Shown: positions 35,068 through 45,600 of the stretch, piece by piece | Position numbering within the stretch: position 1 is the stretch's first letter | How the letters are laid out: every line of letters starts with the position of its first letter | Assembly: GCA_001873065.1 (NCBI GenBank) | Contig: MNYM01000003.1 | Location: forward strand, 1-64,000 | From: Flavobacteriaceae bacterium CG2_30_31_66 | Lineage (GTDB): Bacteria; Bacteroidota; Bacteroidia; Flavobacteriales; Flavobacteriaceae | Length of the DNA: 64,000 nucleotides | Direction of reading: 5' to 3' | The notes under the pieces: generated by a model | What the model saw: the letters and a program-made list of their open reading frames with translations, nothing else | Databases searched by the model: none | Told to the model about the DNA's origin: nothing | Position numbers and translations under genes: made by a program

Positions 35068-36288
35068 TTAATATTGAATTATTTCGTTCATCCAATTGAT
35101 GCCGTCATGAAGATTGTGATTGAAATCCCAAAAAGCTTTGTTTTCCCAAGAAGAACCAGCACCATATTGATCTGGAAAAATTAAGGTGTTAGAACCAACC
35201 CATTCTCCTCCCCAATAAATAATTCCAATGCCACCTGCATTATACAATTCTTGACCAAAATCTTTTAAGTATTTTTTTTGAGTATTTGTAGTTGGTGGAT
35301 TGTCATAACCTGCAGGAATATTTTCATTACCCAAAATATCAACATGATTATCATTTCCTCCAGTTCTAAAAAGCTGTGCTGTTTCCATGATTAAAAATTC
35401 TTTTTTGTAGGTATTTTTTACAAAAGACACAACCTCTGTCCAGTTCTTAAAATCTCCCAAAGAATGCCAACCATGATAATGAGAAAGTGCCAAAATATCG
35501 AAATCCAAATTATTTCGAACATGTAATTTTAACCAAGTTTTCAAATAAGAAGCATTAAAAATATGGCATGCAATCTTCATGTTTAATCCATATTTTGAGT
35601 TGATATCTCTCACTGCTTTTGTGCCTGCGTTTAATAGTTTTACGGTTCTAACAACACTGTAAGCAGGCAAATCAGTTTCAAGCATGTTAGGTTCTAAAAA
35701 CCGTTGATTGGTCTCATTGCCAATAGCAACAATTTCTGGAATCAATCCTGATTTTATAAAATCTTCTAAAACTGTGAAAGTATGTTTATAAACAGAATCT
35801 TTCAGTTTTTCAACATCATTGGCAATTGGTTGCCATTTTAGTGGCGCAACATAACCATTTAATCTATCATTGTCATTTAATGCCATTGACTGATAACCAA
35901 ATGTTAAAAGCGTTTTTAAACCTGCATTTTTGGCTCTTTGCATTTCTATTTTCACTTTTGCTGGTGATCCAAAATCTACATCAGCATAACCAGTTGTGTA
36001 GCTGCTTTTGTAAGGTGGATTGTCAATTCGCAAGCGAGCGATATTTGCACCATGATCTGCAATACTTTTAAAAGCGTCTTTTGGAACGCCATTTTCTTTA
36101 AAAACAACACCTCCATACGTTTCTTGATGCGATACATACGCCATGTAAGAACCTTTGTAAAAGACATCACTTGTTGTTGGAAATGGAACTTCTTCTACAG
36201 TAGGAATACCACTTTCAACAGTACAACTTACTTGAAAAATGAAACTTAAAGCAATGATAATCTGTAGTATATGAGTTTTTTTAAACAT
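35068..36288 (-). CDS. GH53 endo-beta-1,4-galactanase lipoprotein
   Basis: 406 residues. The signal peptide ends in a lipobox ('FIFQVSCTVES'), so it is likely anchored in the outer membrane. The GH53 barrel shows 'GSYMAYVSHQETYGGVVF', 'GANIARLRIDNPPY', the acid/base Glu in 'PEIVAIGNETNQRFL' (near 189) and the nucleophile Glu in 'FLIMETAQLFRTG' (near 300), with 'LALSHYHGWH' between. The family cleaves beta-1,4-galactan (type I arabinogalactan, pectic galactan). This gene names the substrate of the whole locus and lies two genes after the SusCDE set. Confidence 0.93.
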   Translation of the reverse strand: MFKKTHILQIIIALSFIFQVSCTVESGIPTVEEVPFPTTSDVFYKGSYMAYVSHQETYGGVVFKENGVPKDAFKSIADHGANIARLRIDNPPYKSSYTTGYADVDFGSPAKVKIEMQRAKNAGLKTLLTFGYQSMALNDNDRLNGYVAPLKWQPIANDVEKLKDSVYKHTFTVLEDFIKSGLIPEIVAIGNETNQRFLEPNMLETDLPAYSVVRTVKLLNAGTKAVRDINSKYGLNMKIACHIFNASYLKTWLKLHVRNNLDFDILALSHYHGWHSLGDFKNWTEVVSFVKNTYKKEFLIMETAQLFRTGGNDNHVDILGNENIPAGYDNPPTTNTQKKYLKDFGQELYNAGGIGIIYWGGEWVGSNTLIFPDQYGAGSSWENKAFWDFNHNLHDGINWMNEIIQY

Positions 36289-36295
36289 TTTTTAA

Positions 36296-37048
36296 TTATA
36301 TTAAATTGATTATTTTTTTCATCCAAATTCTATATCCAGTTTCATTTAAATGAACTCCATCATTAGATAAATTCATATTCATCAAACCATCTTTATCTAT
36401 AAATTCAGTATGCAATTCAATGAGTTGATAGGGATTATTTGATGCCGCATTTCTGAGCAATGAATTTGTTGTTTGAATTTTTTCTTTAATTTTTACAGTA
36501 CTTGTAGGTAAAATTGTATGAACAAAAATGGTTGTATTTGGAGATTTTTCATGAATCTGATTGACAATTTTCAGGATGTTTTCATACACTTTTTCGGATG
36601 TCATATCATCTCTAAACAAATCATTAATGCCTATTAAAATGAAAACTTTTTTTGGCTCACAATAGGTAAGTTCATCCAATCTTGCCAAAACACCATCAGT
36701 GGTGTCTCCTGAAATTCCTCTATTTTTTGCTTTTGGATTGTTGACTCTTTTGCCCCAATCTCCCCCTTTTTCTGTGATACTATTTCCCAAAAAAACAATG
36801 TCATTTTTTGACAAAGGATTTTCTTTGAAACTTGCAATTCTCTCTGGATAATGCTTCTTTGTAAAATCAGTATGTGAAGCAATTACCAAGTTTTTTGATG
36901 GATACATAGCATCTGGAATAGTGCAAGTTAGATTTGCATTATCAAGTTCATTTTGATTATTGATACTTTGTGTACATGCTTTTAATGACATAAAAAACAC
37001 GATAGCAACTAGCACTCTTAATCCCAAATATTTCATATTGAAAACCAT
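36296..37048 (-). CDS. SGNH/GDSL hydrolase lipoprotein, probable carbohydrate esterase
   Basis: 250 residues; ATG 37036 is an alternative start. The signal peptide ends in 'FMSLKACTQS', a lipobox. The SGNH blocks are visible: block I 'DIVFLGNSITEKGGDWG' (nucleophile Ser), block III 'ILIGINDLF' (Asn) and block V 'SNDGVHLNETGY' (Asp-His). These enzymes deacylate many substrates. Next to GH53 and SusE an acetyl esterase acting on acetylated galactan or pectin side chains is the likely role, but the substrate is an inference. It lies 7 bases before the GH53 gene in the transcript. Confidence 0.83.
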   Translation of the reverse strand: MVFNMKYLGLRVLVAIVFFMSLKACTQSINNQNELDNANLTCTIPDAMYPSKNLVIASHTDFTKKHYPERIASFKENPLSKNDIVFLGNSITEKGGDWGKRVNNPKAKNRGISGDTTDGVLARLDELTYCEPKKVFILIGINDLFRDDMTSEKVYENILKIVNQIHEKSPNTTIFVHTILPTSTVKIKEKIQTTNSLLRNAASNNPYQLIELHTEFIDKDGLMNMNLSNDGVHLNETGYRIWMKKIINLI

Positions 37049-37062
37049 TTTAAAAAACTTTA

Positions 37063-37890
37063 TTATTTTGGAGTTACTGTATATTTTCCTGTTACAAAAT
37101 CAATCGTAATTTGATAAATCCCAGTAATTGGAGGAGATTTTATAGGACTTCCAATCCAGGGTGGATTTGTGTTTGATCCATTTTCTGTAAATGAACCTCC
37201 AGTTGCTGGCTGATTTGCGACCAAACCAACATACGCAGGATTTCCCCAACCCATATTGCTACTGATGAAAGCAAAGTTTCTGTTTCCAATTAATTCGGTT
37301 GTAATCGTAAAAATTGCTTTGTTTGGAATTCTCGTTAATTTTTGATTCGCAGGAACTGGATACCCCCAATTGGATGGCACTGCATCACCTTGAAGATATA
37401 ATTCTCCAGATAATGGAAGTGGAAAGAAAAGATCTTCATAAGGTGTTACTGTAATCGTTTCAACTTTTGAATAAGAAGGCAATGCTCCATAATTTAAAGA
37501 TGTTTTTAATCGCACTTTTATATTGCTTTCAACATTCACATTTAAATCTTTGCTCAAGGCAATTGCATTCAATTTTGCATGTGTAAGAGACAAATTTGTA
37601 CTCTCTGTAACTTCCGTTTCAGGATCAGAAAAATCGCCATTTTCAGCATCAATTTCTAAGGTGTATTGTAAAGGAGTACTAACGCCATATTCAGAAACAT
37701 CCCAACTAAAACCAATAGCTGTTTGATCTTTATTGGCTTTGCTTAAAATAATTTTAGTAGATGTTGGATTTATTAGCAACTCACCATCTATTGGAGGTAT
37801 TGCAATATTCGAACTTTCACTATCTGTACACGAATTAAATAGGACTGAAGTGAGTAGTATTCCTATCAAAATTTTTAAAATATTTTTCAT
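37063..37890 (-). CDS. SusE-like surface glycan-binding lipoprotein
   Basis: 275 residues with a lipobox ('SVLFNSCTDSE'). The N-terminal part (about 30-140) is a SusE-type Ig-like domain ('ILSKANKDQTAIGFSWDVSEYG'); the C-terminal part (about 150-275) is a carbohydrate-binding-like domain ('GELYLQGDAVPSNWGYPVPANQ', 'FVTGKYTVTPK'). SusE-type proteins help hold oligosaccharides at the surface for SusCD. It directly follows susD, as is usual, and precedes the SGNH hydrolase gene by 14 bases. Confidence 0.88.
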   Translation of the reverse strand: MKNILKILIGILLTSVLFNSCTDSESSNIAIPPIDGELLINPTSTKIILSKANKDQTAIGFSWDVSEYGVSTPLQYTLEIDAENGDFSDPETEVTESTNLSLTHAKLNAIALSKDLNVNVESNIKVRLKTSLNYGALPSYSKVETITVTPYEDLFFPLPLSGELYLQGDAVPSNWGYPVPANQKLTRIPNKAIFTITTELIGNRNFAFISSNMGWGNPAYVGLVANQPATGGSFTENGSNTNPPWIGSPIKSPPITGIYQITIDFVTGKYTVTPK

Positions 37891-37937
37891 ACTATTTGTG
37901 TTTTATTATTATTCTTTTTAGTTTTTAAAGCACTATT

Positions 37938-39500
37938 TTAAAAACCATCTATTTGTTTTAAATTAGGATTTGCCAACAAATCTGAAGTTGGAATTGGAAA
38001 TAAATTGTATTTAGCATCTACTGCTCTTCCAAATTCTGCATTCCCTTTCCAAGCCCACAAATAACTGCCTGTTGTGAGTTTGTCATATCTAACTAGGTCT
38101 GTTCTTCTGTGAGTTTCCCAATACAATTCTCTAGCTCTTTCATCCAAAATGAAATCAAGCGTAAGTTGTGCGTTTGAAATATTTCCAGAAGTACTTGACG
38201 GATTATTTGCATAGGCACGTCCTCTAATTTGATTTATATAACTAAGAGCCAATGCATTACTTCCTCCTGAACCACCTCTCAAAACGGATTCTGCGTATGT
38301 TAAATAAATTTCTGCCAAACGAAATACTGGAAAATCAATATCAGAAAGATTTCCAAAATTGTTATTTTGTTCTATGGGATTTCCATTTCGATCTTTGTTT
38401 CTGTATTTAAAAGACGAATAACCATCTGTACTCGTTGAAATTGATTTTACTACTAAGTTTTGTCCACTTGTAAAAAACATACCACGTTTGTCAATAGAGG
38501 TATCTGGAGTTGGAAATAACGCCGGAATTTGTTGTGTAAAACGAAATGCTTGCCAACTGCTTGACATGCCATTGATACTTGCTGGAACACCTGCAGGACC
38601 CAATGCTAAAAAGTTTGTAGAATACCACGTTTGATTTGTATTGTCATAATTGATGGTGAAGATAAATTCGTTGGTATTCAAATGATTATCACCCAACATT
38701 AACCATTCATATTTTGATTCTAACCCATATCCTTCATTTATGATTTTGTTGCAGTAAGTTATTGCTTCTGTAAAATATTCATTTCCTGTATAGGTTTTTC
38801 CATTCAAATACATTCTTGAAAGTAATGCCCAAGCAGCAGCTTTATCTGGTCTTCCCCATTCGTTAGTTCTTGCATCTGCCAAATCTGAATCAATTTCTTT
38901 CAATTCTTTTTCAAGAAAAGCGAACAAATCAGCACGTTGAATTTGACTTGGAGGTGTAGTTCCTAAAGTTTCTTCTGTTGGAAAAGGAGGATTTCCATAG
39001 CTATCCATCAAAACCCAAAAACAATACGCTCTTAAAAATCTTGCTTCTGCCTTGAATTGATTTATTTCAGCAGTTTCTGATGCAGTAAAACCTCTTGAAG
39101 CTATTTTTTCATCTGAAGATTCATTGATGAAATTGTTACACAAAGTAATCATGTTTATGGCAGCAGTATATACGTTTGCAATGGCTGGTGAATCTGCACT
39201 CCAAGCTAATTCATGATAAATTCCATCTCCACCATCATTCCACGTACTTACTGCCATGTCAGTAGAATATTCTTGCATGCTCCAATAAAATCGTAAAAAA
39301 GTGCTGTAAGCAAGATTTGAATACACAGAAACCAATGCTTGTTTATAACCTTCTACGTCTTTAAATTGTTTGTCAGAAGTAACCGTATTTAAAGGAACTT
39401 TATCCAAATCATCTGTACATGAATTAAAATGTACGACAGAAATGAACAAGATAAGTATCAGAATTAAGCTGTTGTAGTTTCGTTTTTTTAAATTTTTCAT
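37938..39500 (-). CDS. SusD-like surface glycan-binding lipoprotein (RagB/SusD)
   Basis: 520 residues. A lipobox follows the signal peptide ('VVHFNSCTDDL'). The SusD family pattern is clear: 'LNTVTSDKQFKDVEGYKQALVSVYSNL', 'FKAEARFLRAYCFWVLMDSYGNPPF', 'AALLSRMYLNG'-like segment and 'FPVFRLAEIYLTYAESVLRGG', with the C-terminal 'YNLFPIPTSDLLANPNLKQ'. SusD is the lid of the SusC pore and delivers glycans. It lies 35 bases after susC. Confidence 0.95.
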   Translation of the reverse strand: MKNLKKRNYNSLILILILFISVVHFNSCTDDLDKVPLNTVTSDKQFKDVEGYKQALVSVYSNLAYSTFLRFYWSMQEYSTDMAVSTWNDGGDGIYHELAWSADSPAIANVYTAAINMITLCNNFINESSDEKIASRGFTASETAEINQFKAEARFLRAYCFWVLMDSYGNPPFPTEETLGTTPPSQIQRADLFAFLEKELKEIDSDLADARTNEWGRPDKAAAWALLSRMYLNGKTYTGNEYFTEAITYCNKIINEGYGLESKYEWLMLGDNHLNTNEFIFTINYDNTNQTWYSTNFLALGPAGVPASINGMSSSWQAFRFTQQIPALFPTPDTSIDKRGMFFTSGQNLVVKSISTSTDGYSSFKYRNKDRNGNPIEQNNNFGNLSDIDFPVFRLAEIYLTYAESVLRGGSGGSNALALSYINQIRGRAYANNPSSTSGNISNAQLTLDFILDERARELYWETHRRTDLVRYDKLTTGSYLWAWKGNAEFGRAVDAKYNLFPIPTSDLLANPNLKQIDGF

Positions 39501-39535
39501 TTGTATAATTTTTTAGTTTGTATCTATCTATTTTT

Positions 39536-42439
39536 TTAAAAATTTAAGTTGATTCCAAGAGAAAAAATTCTTGGTACAGGATACCCATTTTCACTTCCAT
39601 TGTTAGATTCTGGGTCTAATCCATCATAATTTGTAAGTACAAAAACATTTTGAACAGTGAAATTTAAACCCAATCCAAGTTTAGAATTCATCAAAGTTTT
39701 CCCGAAATTATAGCCAATATTGATGTTGTCCATCTTTAAAAAAGAGGCGTTTTGTAGGTAAAAATCACTGAATCTTTGCGTGTCATTATTAAATCTAAAA
39801 AGCGTGTCATAGTACAATCTGTTTAGATTTTGTGAAACTTGAAAATCAGTAATGGCAACAGTACTATTGTAAGGTTGAAAAAATAAATAATGACCTAAAT
39901 TGGCGTGAAAAGCAGTACTTAAACTCCATTTTTTATATTGAAAACTCGTGCTAAATCCTAGTAAATATTTTGGCAATGCTGATTTGTTGGTAATATATCT
40001 GTCAGCTGCATTGATATTTCCATCATTATTTACATCCACAACTTGACCTTCAATGGGCATTCCATTGGCATTATATACTTGATTGTATAGATAAAATGTA
40101 TTTCGAGGAAAGCCTACTGTATTTACCAAAGTTGCATCACTAAATAATCCAACTCCATCATCATTTCCGTTGGTTAATTTGGTTATTTTATTAATGTTAT
40201 AGGTTGCATTAAAATTTAATGTCCAATTGATGTCATCTGTTTTTACAGGTGTTGCATTCAGATTGAATTCTACCCCTTTATTTTCCATAGAACCAATATT
40301 GAGTAGTAATTGGTTTCCAAAATTTACACCCAAAGGAATGGTTGTGTTGTTCAACAAATCTTTGGTATTTTTTTGATACAAATCAATACTTCCAGAAATT
40401 CTGTCTTCTAAAAATCCAAAATCCAAACCAATATTAAAAGAAGCAGTTTGTTCCCATTTCAAATCAGGATTGTAAGCTTGAGGTGTAACAGTGATGTAAG
40501 GAGTGTCTCCAAAAGTATATCTGTTATTTAAAAAACCTGAATTGTATCCTGTTTGATAATAATAATTGGCAATACCATCTTGTTGTCCTGTGATTCCATA
40601 ACTTACTCTTAGTTTAAGATTTGATAAAGATTTGATGTCTTTCAAAAAAGTTTCTTCTTTCATTTTCCAAGCCAATGCTACTGAAGGAAATATTCCCCAG
40701 CGATTTTCTCTTGAAAAACGGGAAGATCCATCACGTCTTAAAGAAGCTGTTAGCAAATATTTATTATCAAAATTATAATTCAAACGACCATAAAATGAAA
40801 TAATAGCATTGCTAGGTTTATCAAAAGGAAATGGAGGTTCACTGTTTGGAAACTGAGTTCCATCTGCTCTAAAAGAAGGATACGAATAATTGGTTGCTAA
40901 AAAATCGTTGTATGAATATCCTGCTGTAATATCAAAATTACTTTTTAGAGATGGCATTTCTTTGCTATAAAAAAGATACGATTCTAGCAATAGATTTCTA
41001 ACTTCACGAGATGGATTTGCATAATAAATATACCCTCCTGAAAGATCGCTTGGAAAATAATTTGGCTGAGCAGCATCTCTAAAAACACCTCTAGAAATGT
41101 CATATCCTGCATTTACGTTTACGTGTAAATCTGGCAAAAAGTGCGTTGAATAATCTAATTGAATATTTCCCAAACTTCGATAACTTTGATTCACTCTATC
41201 CACTTGTTCAAGCATACTCACAGGATTTATCAAAGCAATTGCAGGATTGTCTGCAAACTGAGTATATTGAAAAAAACCTCCATACGTTTGATCTTCTACA
41301 TAAACTGGTTGAGTTGGATCAAAAGCTGTGGCTGTCCAAATGGCGTTTTGATTGGCAATTTTATCATCTTCAAACGAACCTTTTAAATTGATATTTACTT
41401 TTAAATGATTGTCAAAAAACTTTGGATTTAAGTTCAATAAAGCGGTAACTCTTTTATAATTTCCTGTTTTTAAATTTCCCTCTTGATCTAAAAATCCCAC
41501 AGAAGCACGAAAAGGCAAATTTTTAATGGCGCCACTTACACTCACATTAAATTCTGATGTAAATGCGGGTTGAAAAATTTCATCTTGCCAATTGGTAGTT
41601 GCAGTTCCTAATGGAGTTCTGCTTGTTCCAAGCGTATTTACAACAGCTCTATATTCATCAGCACTTAAAACATCTGCATTTCTTATAATTGTAGAAACTC
41701 TTGTGTTTGTGGAGATATTTACTTTAAAAGCATCCAAACTTCCTTTTTTTGTGGTGATAATTACAACACCATTAGAAGCTCTTGAACCATAAATTGCTGC
41801 AGAAGAAGCATCTTTTAAAACCGTAAAACTTTCAATATCATTTGGGTTTAACTGACTCAAAATTCCAGGACCATTATTTGAGCCTTCAATAGGAACTCCA
41901 TCAATAATAAATAATGGATTGTTTGTGGCGCTCAATGACGAACCTCCACGAATTAAAATAGAACTTCCAGCTCCAGGTCTTCCTCCAGCAGGCGTTATTT
42001 GAACTCCAGGCAATTTGTTGGCAACTAAATTTTCAACATTCGTTGCAGGAATTTCTTGGAAATCTTTTTCGCTGATTGTAGCTACAGAACCTGTTAAATC
42101 TTTCTTTTTCTGAGTTCCATAACCGATTAAAACAATTTCATTCAAACTTTCAGCTTCTTCTAACAACGAAACATTTACATTGGATGAAGTAACTTTTAAT
42201 TCCACACTTTTATATCCAAGATATGAAAACACTAAAACGTCACCAATACTTGCTTTTATGGAGTATTCACCATTAAAGTCTGAAATGTTTCCAATGGTTG
42301 TGCCTTTCAAAACTACACTAACTCCAGGCAATGGAGTATCAGAACTTTTTTCTTTGATGATTCCACTAACAGTAATTTTTTGAGCTTGTGAAACTATTGA
42401 AAAACTGAGTAACACAAATAGACAGATTATTTTTTTCAT
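39536..42439 (-). CDS. SusC-like TonB-linked outer-membrane transporter
   Basis: 967 residues from ATG 42439 ('MKKIICLFVLLSFSIVSQAQ'); the track's extra 12 residues are upstream of the signal peptide. A carboxypeptidase-regulatory-like domain (about 25-105) is followed by the TonB box region 'LNEIVLIGYGTQKKKDLTGSV', the plug ('RGGSSLSATNNPLFIIDGVP', 'YGSRASNGVVIITTKKG') and the barrel ending 'VPRIFSLGINLNF'. It imports oligosaccharides, presumably galacto-oligosaccharides, with TonB energy. It is the first structural gene of the locus, downstream of the regulator gene and behind an inverted repeat. Confidence 0.95.
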   Translation of the reverse strand: MKKIICLFVLLSFSIVSQAQKITVSGIIKEKSSDTPLPGVSVVLKGTTIGNISDFNGEYSIKASIGDVLVFSYLGYKSVELKVTSSNVNVSLLEEAESLNEIVLIGYGTQKKKDLTGSVATISEKDFQEIPATNVENLVANKLPGVQITPAGGRPGAGSSILIRGGSSLSATNNPLFIIDGVPIEGSNNGPGILSQLNPNDIESFTVLKDASSAAIYGSRASNGVVIITTKKGSLDAFKVNISTNTRVSTIIRNADVLSADEYRAVVNTLGTSRTPLGTATTNWQDEIFQPAFTSEFNVSVSGAIKNLPFRASVGFLDQEGNLKTGNYKRVTALLNLNPKFFDNHLKVNINLKGSFEDDKIANQNAIWTATAFDPTQPVYVEDQTYGGFFQYTQFADNPAIALINPVSMLEQVDRVNQSYRSLGNIQLDYSTHFLPDLHVNVNAGYDISRGVFRDAAQPNYFPSDLSGGYIYYANPSREVRNLLLESYLFYSKEMPSLKSNFDITAGYSYNDFLATNYSYPSFRADGTQFPNSEPPFPFDKPSNAIISFYGRLNYNFDNKYLLTASLRRDGSSRFSRENRWGIFPSVALAWKMKEETFLKDIKSLSNLKLRVSYGITGQQDGIANYYYQTGYNSGFLNNRYTFGDTPYITVTPQAYNPDLKWEQTASFNIGLDFGFLEDRISGSIDLYQKNTKDLLNNTTIPLGVNFGNQLLLNIGSMENKGVEFNLNATPVKTDDINWTLNFNATYNINKITKLTNGNDDGVGLFSDATLVNTVGFPRNTFYLYNQVYNANGMPIEGQVVDVNNDGNINAADRYITNKSALPKYLLGFSTSFQYKKWSLSTAFHANLGHYLFFQPYNSTVAITDFQVSQNLNRLYYDTLFRFNNDTQRFSDFYLQNASFLKMDNINIGYNFGKTLMNSKLGLGLNFTVQNVFVLTNYDGLDPESNNGSENGYPVPRIFSLGINLNF

Positions 42440-42576
42440 CCTTTTTGAATCTTTTTTCTTGTTGAAGAAAATCATTTTTAGTTGATTGTTTTATTGGAAT
42501 AAAAAATTCCAATATTTTATAATTTACTTGTACAATAGTATGCGAAATATGAATTTTTGAGAGGGGTCAAATTCAT

Positions 42577-42601
42577 TCAATGAGTAGGAAGAACTCATTG
42601 A
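42577..42601. promoter_or_regulatory. Inverted repeat upstream of susC, possible regulator site
   Basis: TCAATGAGT-AGGAAGA-ACTCATTGA: 9-base arms around a 7-base spacer, about 140 bases before the susC ATG and 50 bases after the regulator stop. Next to it is GGGGTCAAATTC (42563-42574). It could be an operator of the AraC-type output domain or a hairpin ending the regulator mRNA; no T run is seen on the minus strand. Confidence 0.45.
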
Positions 42602-42651
42602 TTTTTGAATTTTTCTATAGATTTAGGATAATTTAGAATAATAAAGTCGAA

Positions 42652-45600
42652 TTATGATTTTGTGAAGTCTGAAGGATTTTTCTTAAACTTTTGTTTGAAC
42701 AATTTGCTAAAGTATTTTCGATCAGAATAACCCACTTTATAACAAGCATCTGCAACAGAATAGCCCATTTCTTCAATCAATTGTTTGGCAATTGAAAGCC
42801 TATAATCTCTGATAAATTCAATAAAAGTGAGCCCTGTCAATGATTTTATTTTTTTATACATAGCTGAATGGCTCATATTGATGTTTTCTGAAATGTTTTG
42901 TGCATTCAAGTTATTAGATTGCAAATTTTCTTCCAAAGATGTATAGAGTTTTTCTAAAAATATTTGATCTTGTGAATTGATAGCCAATTCTTTAGGATTT
43001 AATAAAATGCTATTTACGAATTTTTCTTTGAGCAATTTTCTATTTTTTAAAAGGTTTTTAATCCTGTTTTTTAAAATATCTTCGTTATAAGGTTTGATTA
43101 TATATTCATCAGCACCAGTTTCAAAACCTTCCATTTTATCTTTTTCAGCAGTTTTTGCTGTTAAAATAATGATCGGAATATGACTTGTAATTCCGTTGTT
43201 TTTAATTTTTTTAGACAACTCAATTCCGTCCATTTTTGGCATCATAATGTCGCTAATAATCAAATCAGGCATTTCTGTTGACGCTTTTTTAAGCCCATCT
43301 TCTCCATCAAAAGCTTGAATCACTTCATACGATTCTTGTTCTAAAATTTCCTTTAAAGATTCTTGAATTTCAAGATTGTCTTCAACAATTAAAATCGTTG
43401 TGATTTGCTTCTTTTTTCTTGAAATTTTTTTCTCTAATTTTTCAATTGTGTTGGTATTGCTTTCTAATTCCGAATCCATATTTTCATCCGAATCAAAATG
43501 ATTTCCTTTGATTAAATGAACTTCAAACGAACTTCCTTTTTTATAATTGCTTGTCACGTTTATGTTGCCTTTGTGCAATTCAACCACATCTTTTACGATT
43601 GCCAAGCCCAATCCAAAACCCCTATTATTTTTAGATTGAATATTTTTTACTTGAAAAAACCGATTGAATATTTTTTTCAAATCTTCAGTCGAAATTCCAA
43701 TTCCATTATCTTTTACAGTCAAAATAACTTCGTGAAAATTTTCTTCAATAATCACATCAATAGTGCCATTATCATTGGTAAATTTGAACGCATTTGATAT
43801 CAAATTGAAGACTACTTTTTCAAGTTGATTTTTATCAAACCATAAAAAAAGTGAGGTTAAATCGGTTTTAAAACTGTATTTTATGGTTCTGTCAAGCGCA
43901 ATGTCAGAAAAAGACAAATAGATTTCTTTTACGAAAGAAATAAATTCATTTTTAGAAACATTCAACACAATTTCATTGGATTCTAATTTTCGAACGTCAA
44001 GCAATTCATTGACCAATCTTAATAGCAAATTACTATTTCTTCTAATGGTATTTGCCGCTTTTATTTGCTTACTATCTTGAAGATTGTTGTTATCAAAAAG
44101 ACGATTGATTGAACTTAAAATAAGTGTAACTGGCGTTCGAATTTCATGCGAAATATTGGTAAAAAATTGTTGTTTCAAATTGTATAACTCCACATCTTTT
44201 TCGTGCGTTATTTTCTCTAATTCTAAGGAACTTTTCAGTTTTGCCCAAGAAATACTGTTTTTTCTGAAAAGATATAGAAAGAATAAAATGAGCAAAGAAT
44301 AGATAATATATGCCCACCAAGTCAACCAAAAAGGTCTTAAAATCTTGATATTTATGGAGGTATATTCTTCACCCCAATTTGCGCCAACTTCTTTACTTTT
44401 CACTTTAAAAACATAATTTCCAGGAGACAAATTCGTAAAAGTTGCTGTTCTGTCTTTACCAATTGTTCTCCAATCTTGTTCAAAATTTTCCATTTTAATG
44501 GCATATTCGCAATTTTGTGAAAACGGAAATTTTAGTGCCGAAAATTCAAAAGTGATGACATTTTGAAAATGTTTAAGTGTAATTTCTTTAACAAATTCTA
44601 TGTTTTTTTTCAATATTTCTTGAGAACCAATTGCAACTTCTTTGTTGAATAATTTAAAATTTCTAATCGTGACTTTTGGTTGCAAATTGTTTGTATTCAA
44701 TTTATTTGGGTCAAATTTTAGAACACCATTGATGCCTCCAAAATATAGAAATCCATCAGAATCTTTAAAACAAGAATTGATATGAAAATCGCCTGATAAA
44801 CTAGAGTAAGTGTTGAATGAATTTGTAGCATAATCAAATTTTACGATGCCATTTTTACTACCAAACCAAATATTTTGTTGGTCATCTTCAACAATGGAAG
44901 TGATTGTTTTGTATTTTATGTTTTCATTGTTTTCAAACCGTTCAATTTTTTTTGTTTTCAGATTCATTCTGTTAATTCCATCTCCTGAAGTTCCAATCCA
45001 TAAATAACCTCTTTTGTCTTTTAAGATTGAAAAAAGATTATTATTGCTAATTGTATTTGGATCATTTTCAATAAAACTAAAGTTTTCAACTTGATTTGAT
45101 TTAATATTAAAAGCACTCAAACCACCACCATAAGTGGCAATCCAAATGATGTCTCCTTCTTTTAAAATGGAAATTAAATTGTTATTGGTAAAGTTAAATC
45201 TTGTAAAAGTATTTTTTTTGATGTCAAAATTATTCAATCCTCCACCCCAAGTTGCAATCCATAAATTATGATTTTCGTCTTCAATAATATCTCTAACATA
45301 ATCATAGCTTAACGAGTTATTATTTGAAAACTCGTTTACAAATTGCGTTACTTTTTTTCTTTTATAATCAAATTTTAAAAGTCCATTTCCAAAAGTTCCC
45401 AACCAATAATTACCATCTTTCGTTTGAATTATTTTCTGAATATATTTTGCTTTGATGATGGTTTCATCAAAAAATTCAGTTTTAAGAGTAATTTTGTTAA
45501 AAAGATTCAATCCCTCTCCATCCAATCCTAAAAAAATTTTCTCTGAATTTTGAAAAATAGACAGCACAGGATTTGGATTTTTCCCAATAAAATCACTGAA

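Noticed and set aside
42180-42383. Plus-strand ORFs inside susC and the HTCS gene
   Set aside because: They are antisense shadows of long, well-supported genes.
42577-42601. The inverted repeat as a standard terminator of the HTCS gene
   Set aside because: No T run follows on the minus strand, so an operator or mRNA hairpin is at least as likely.
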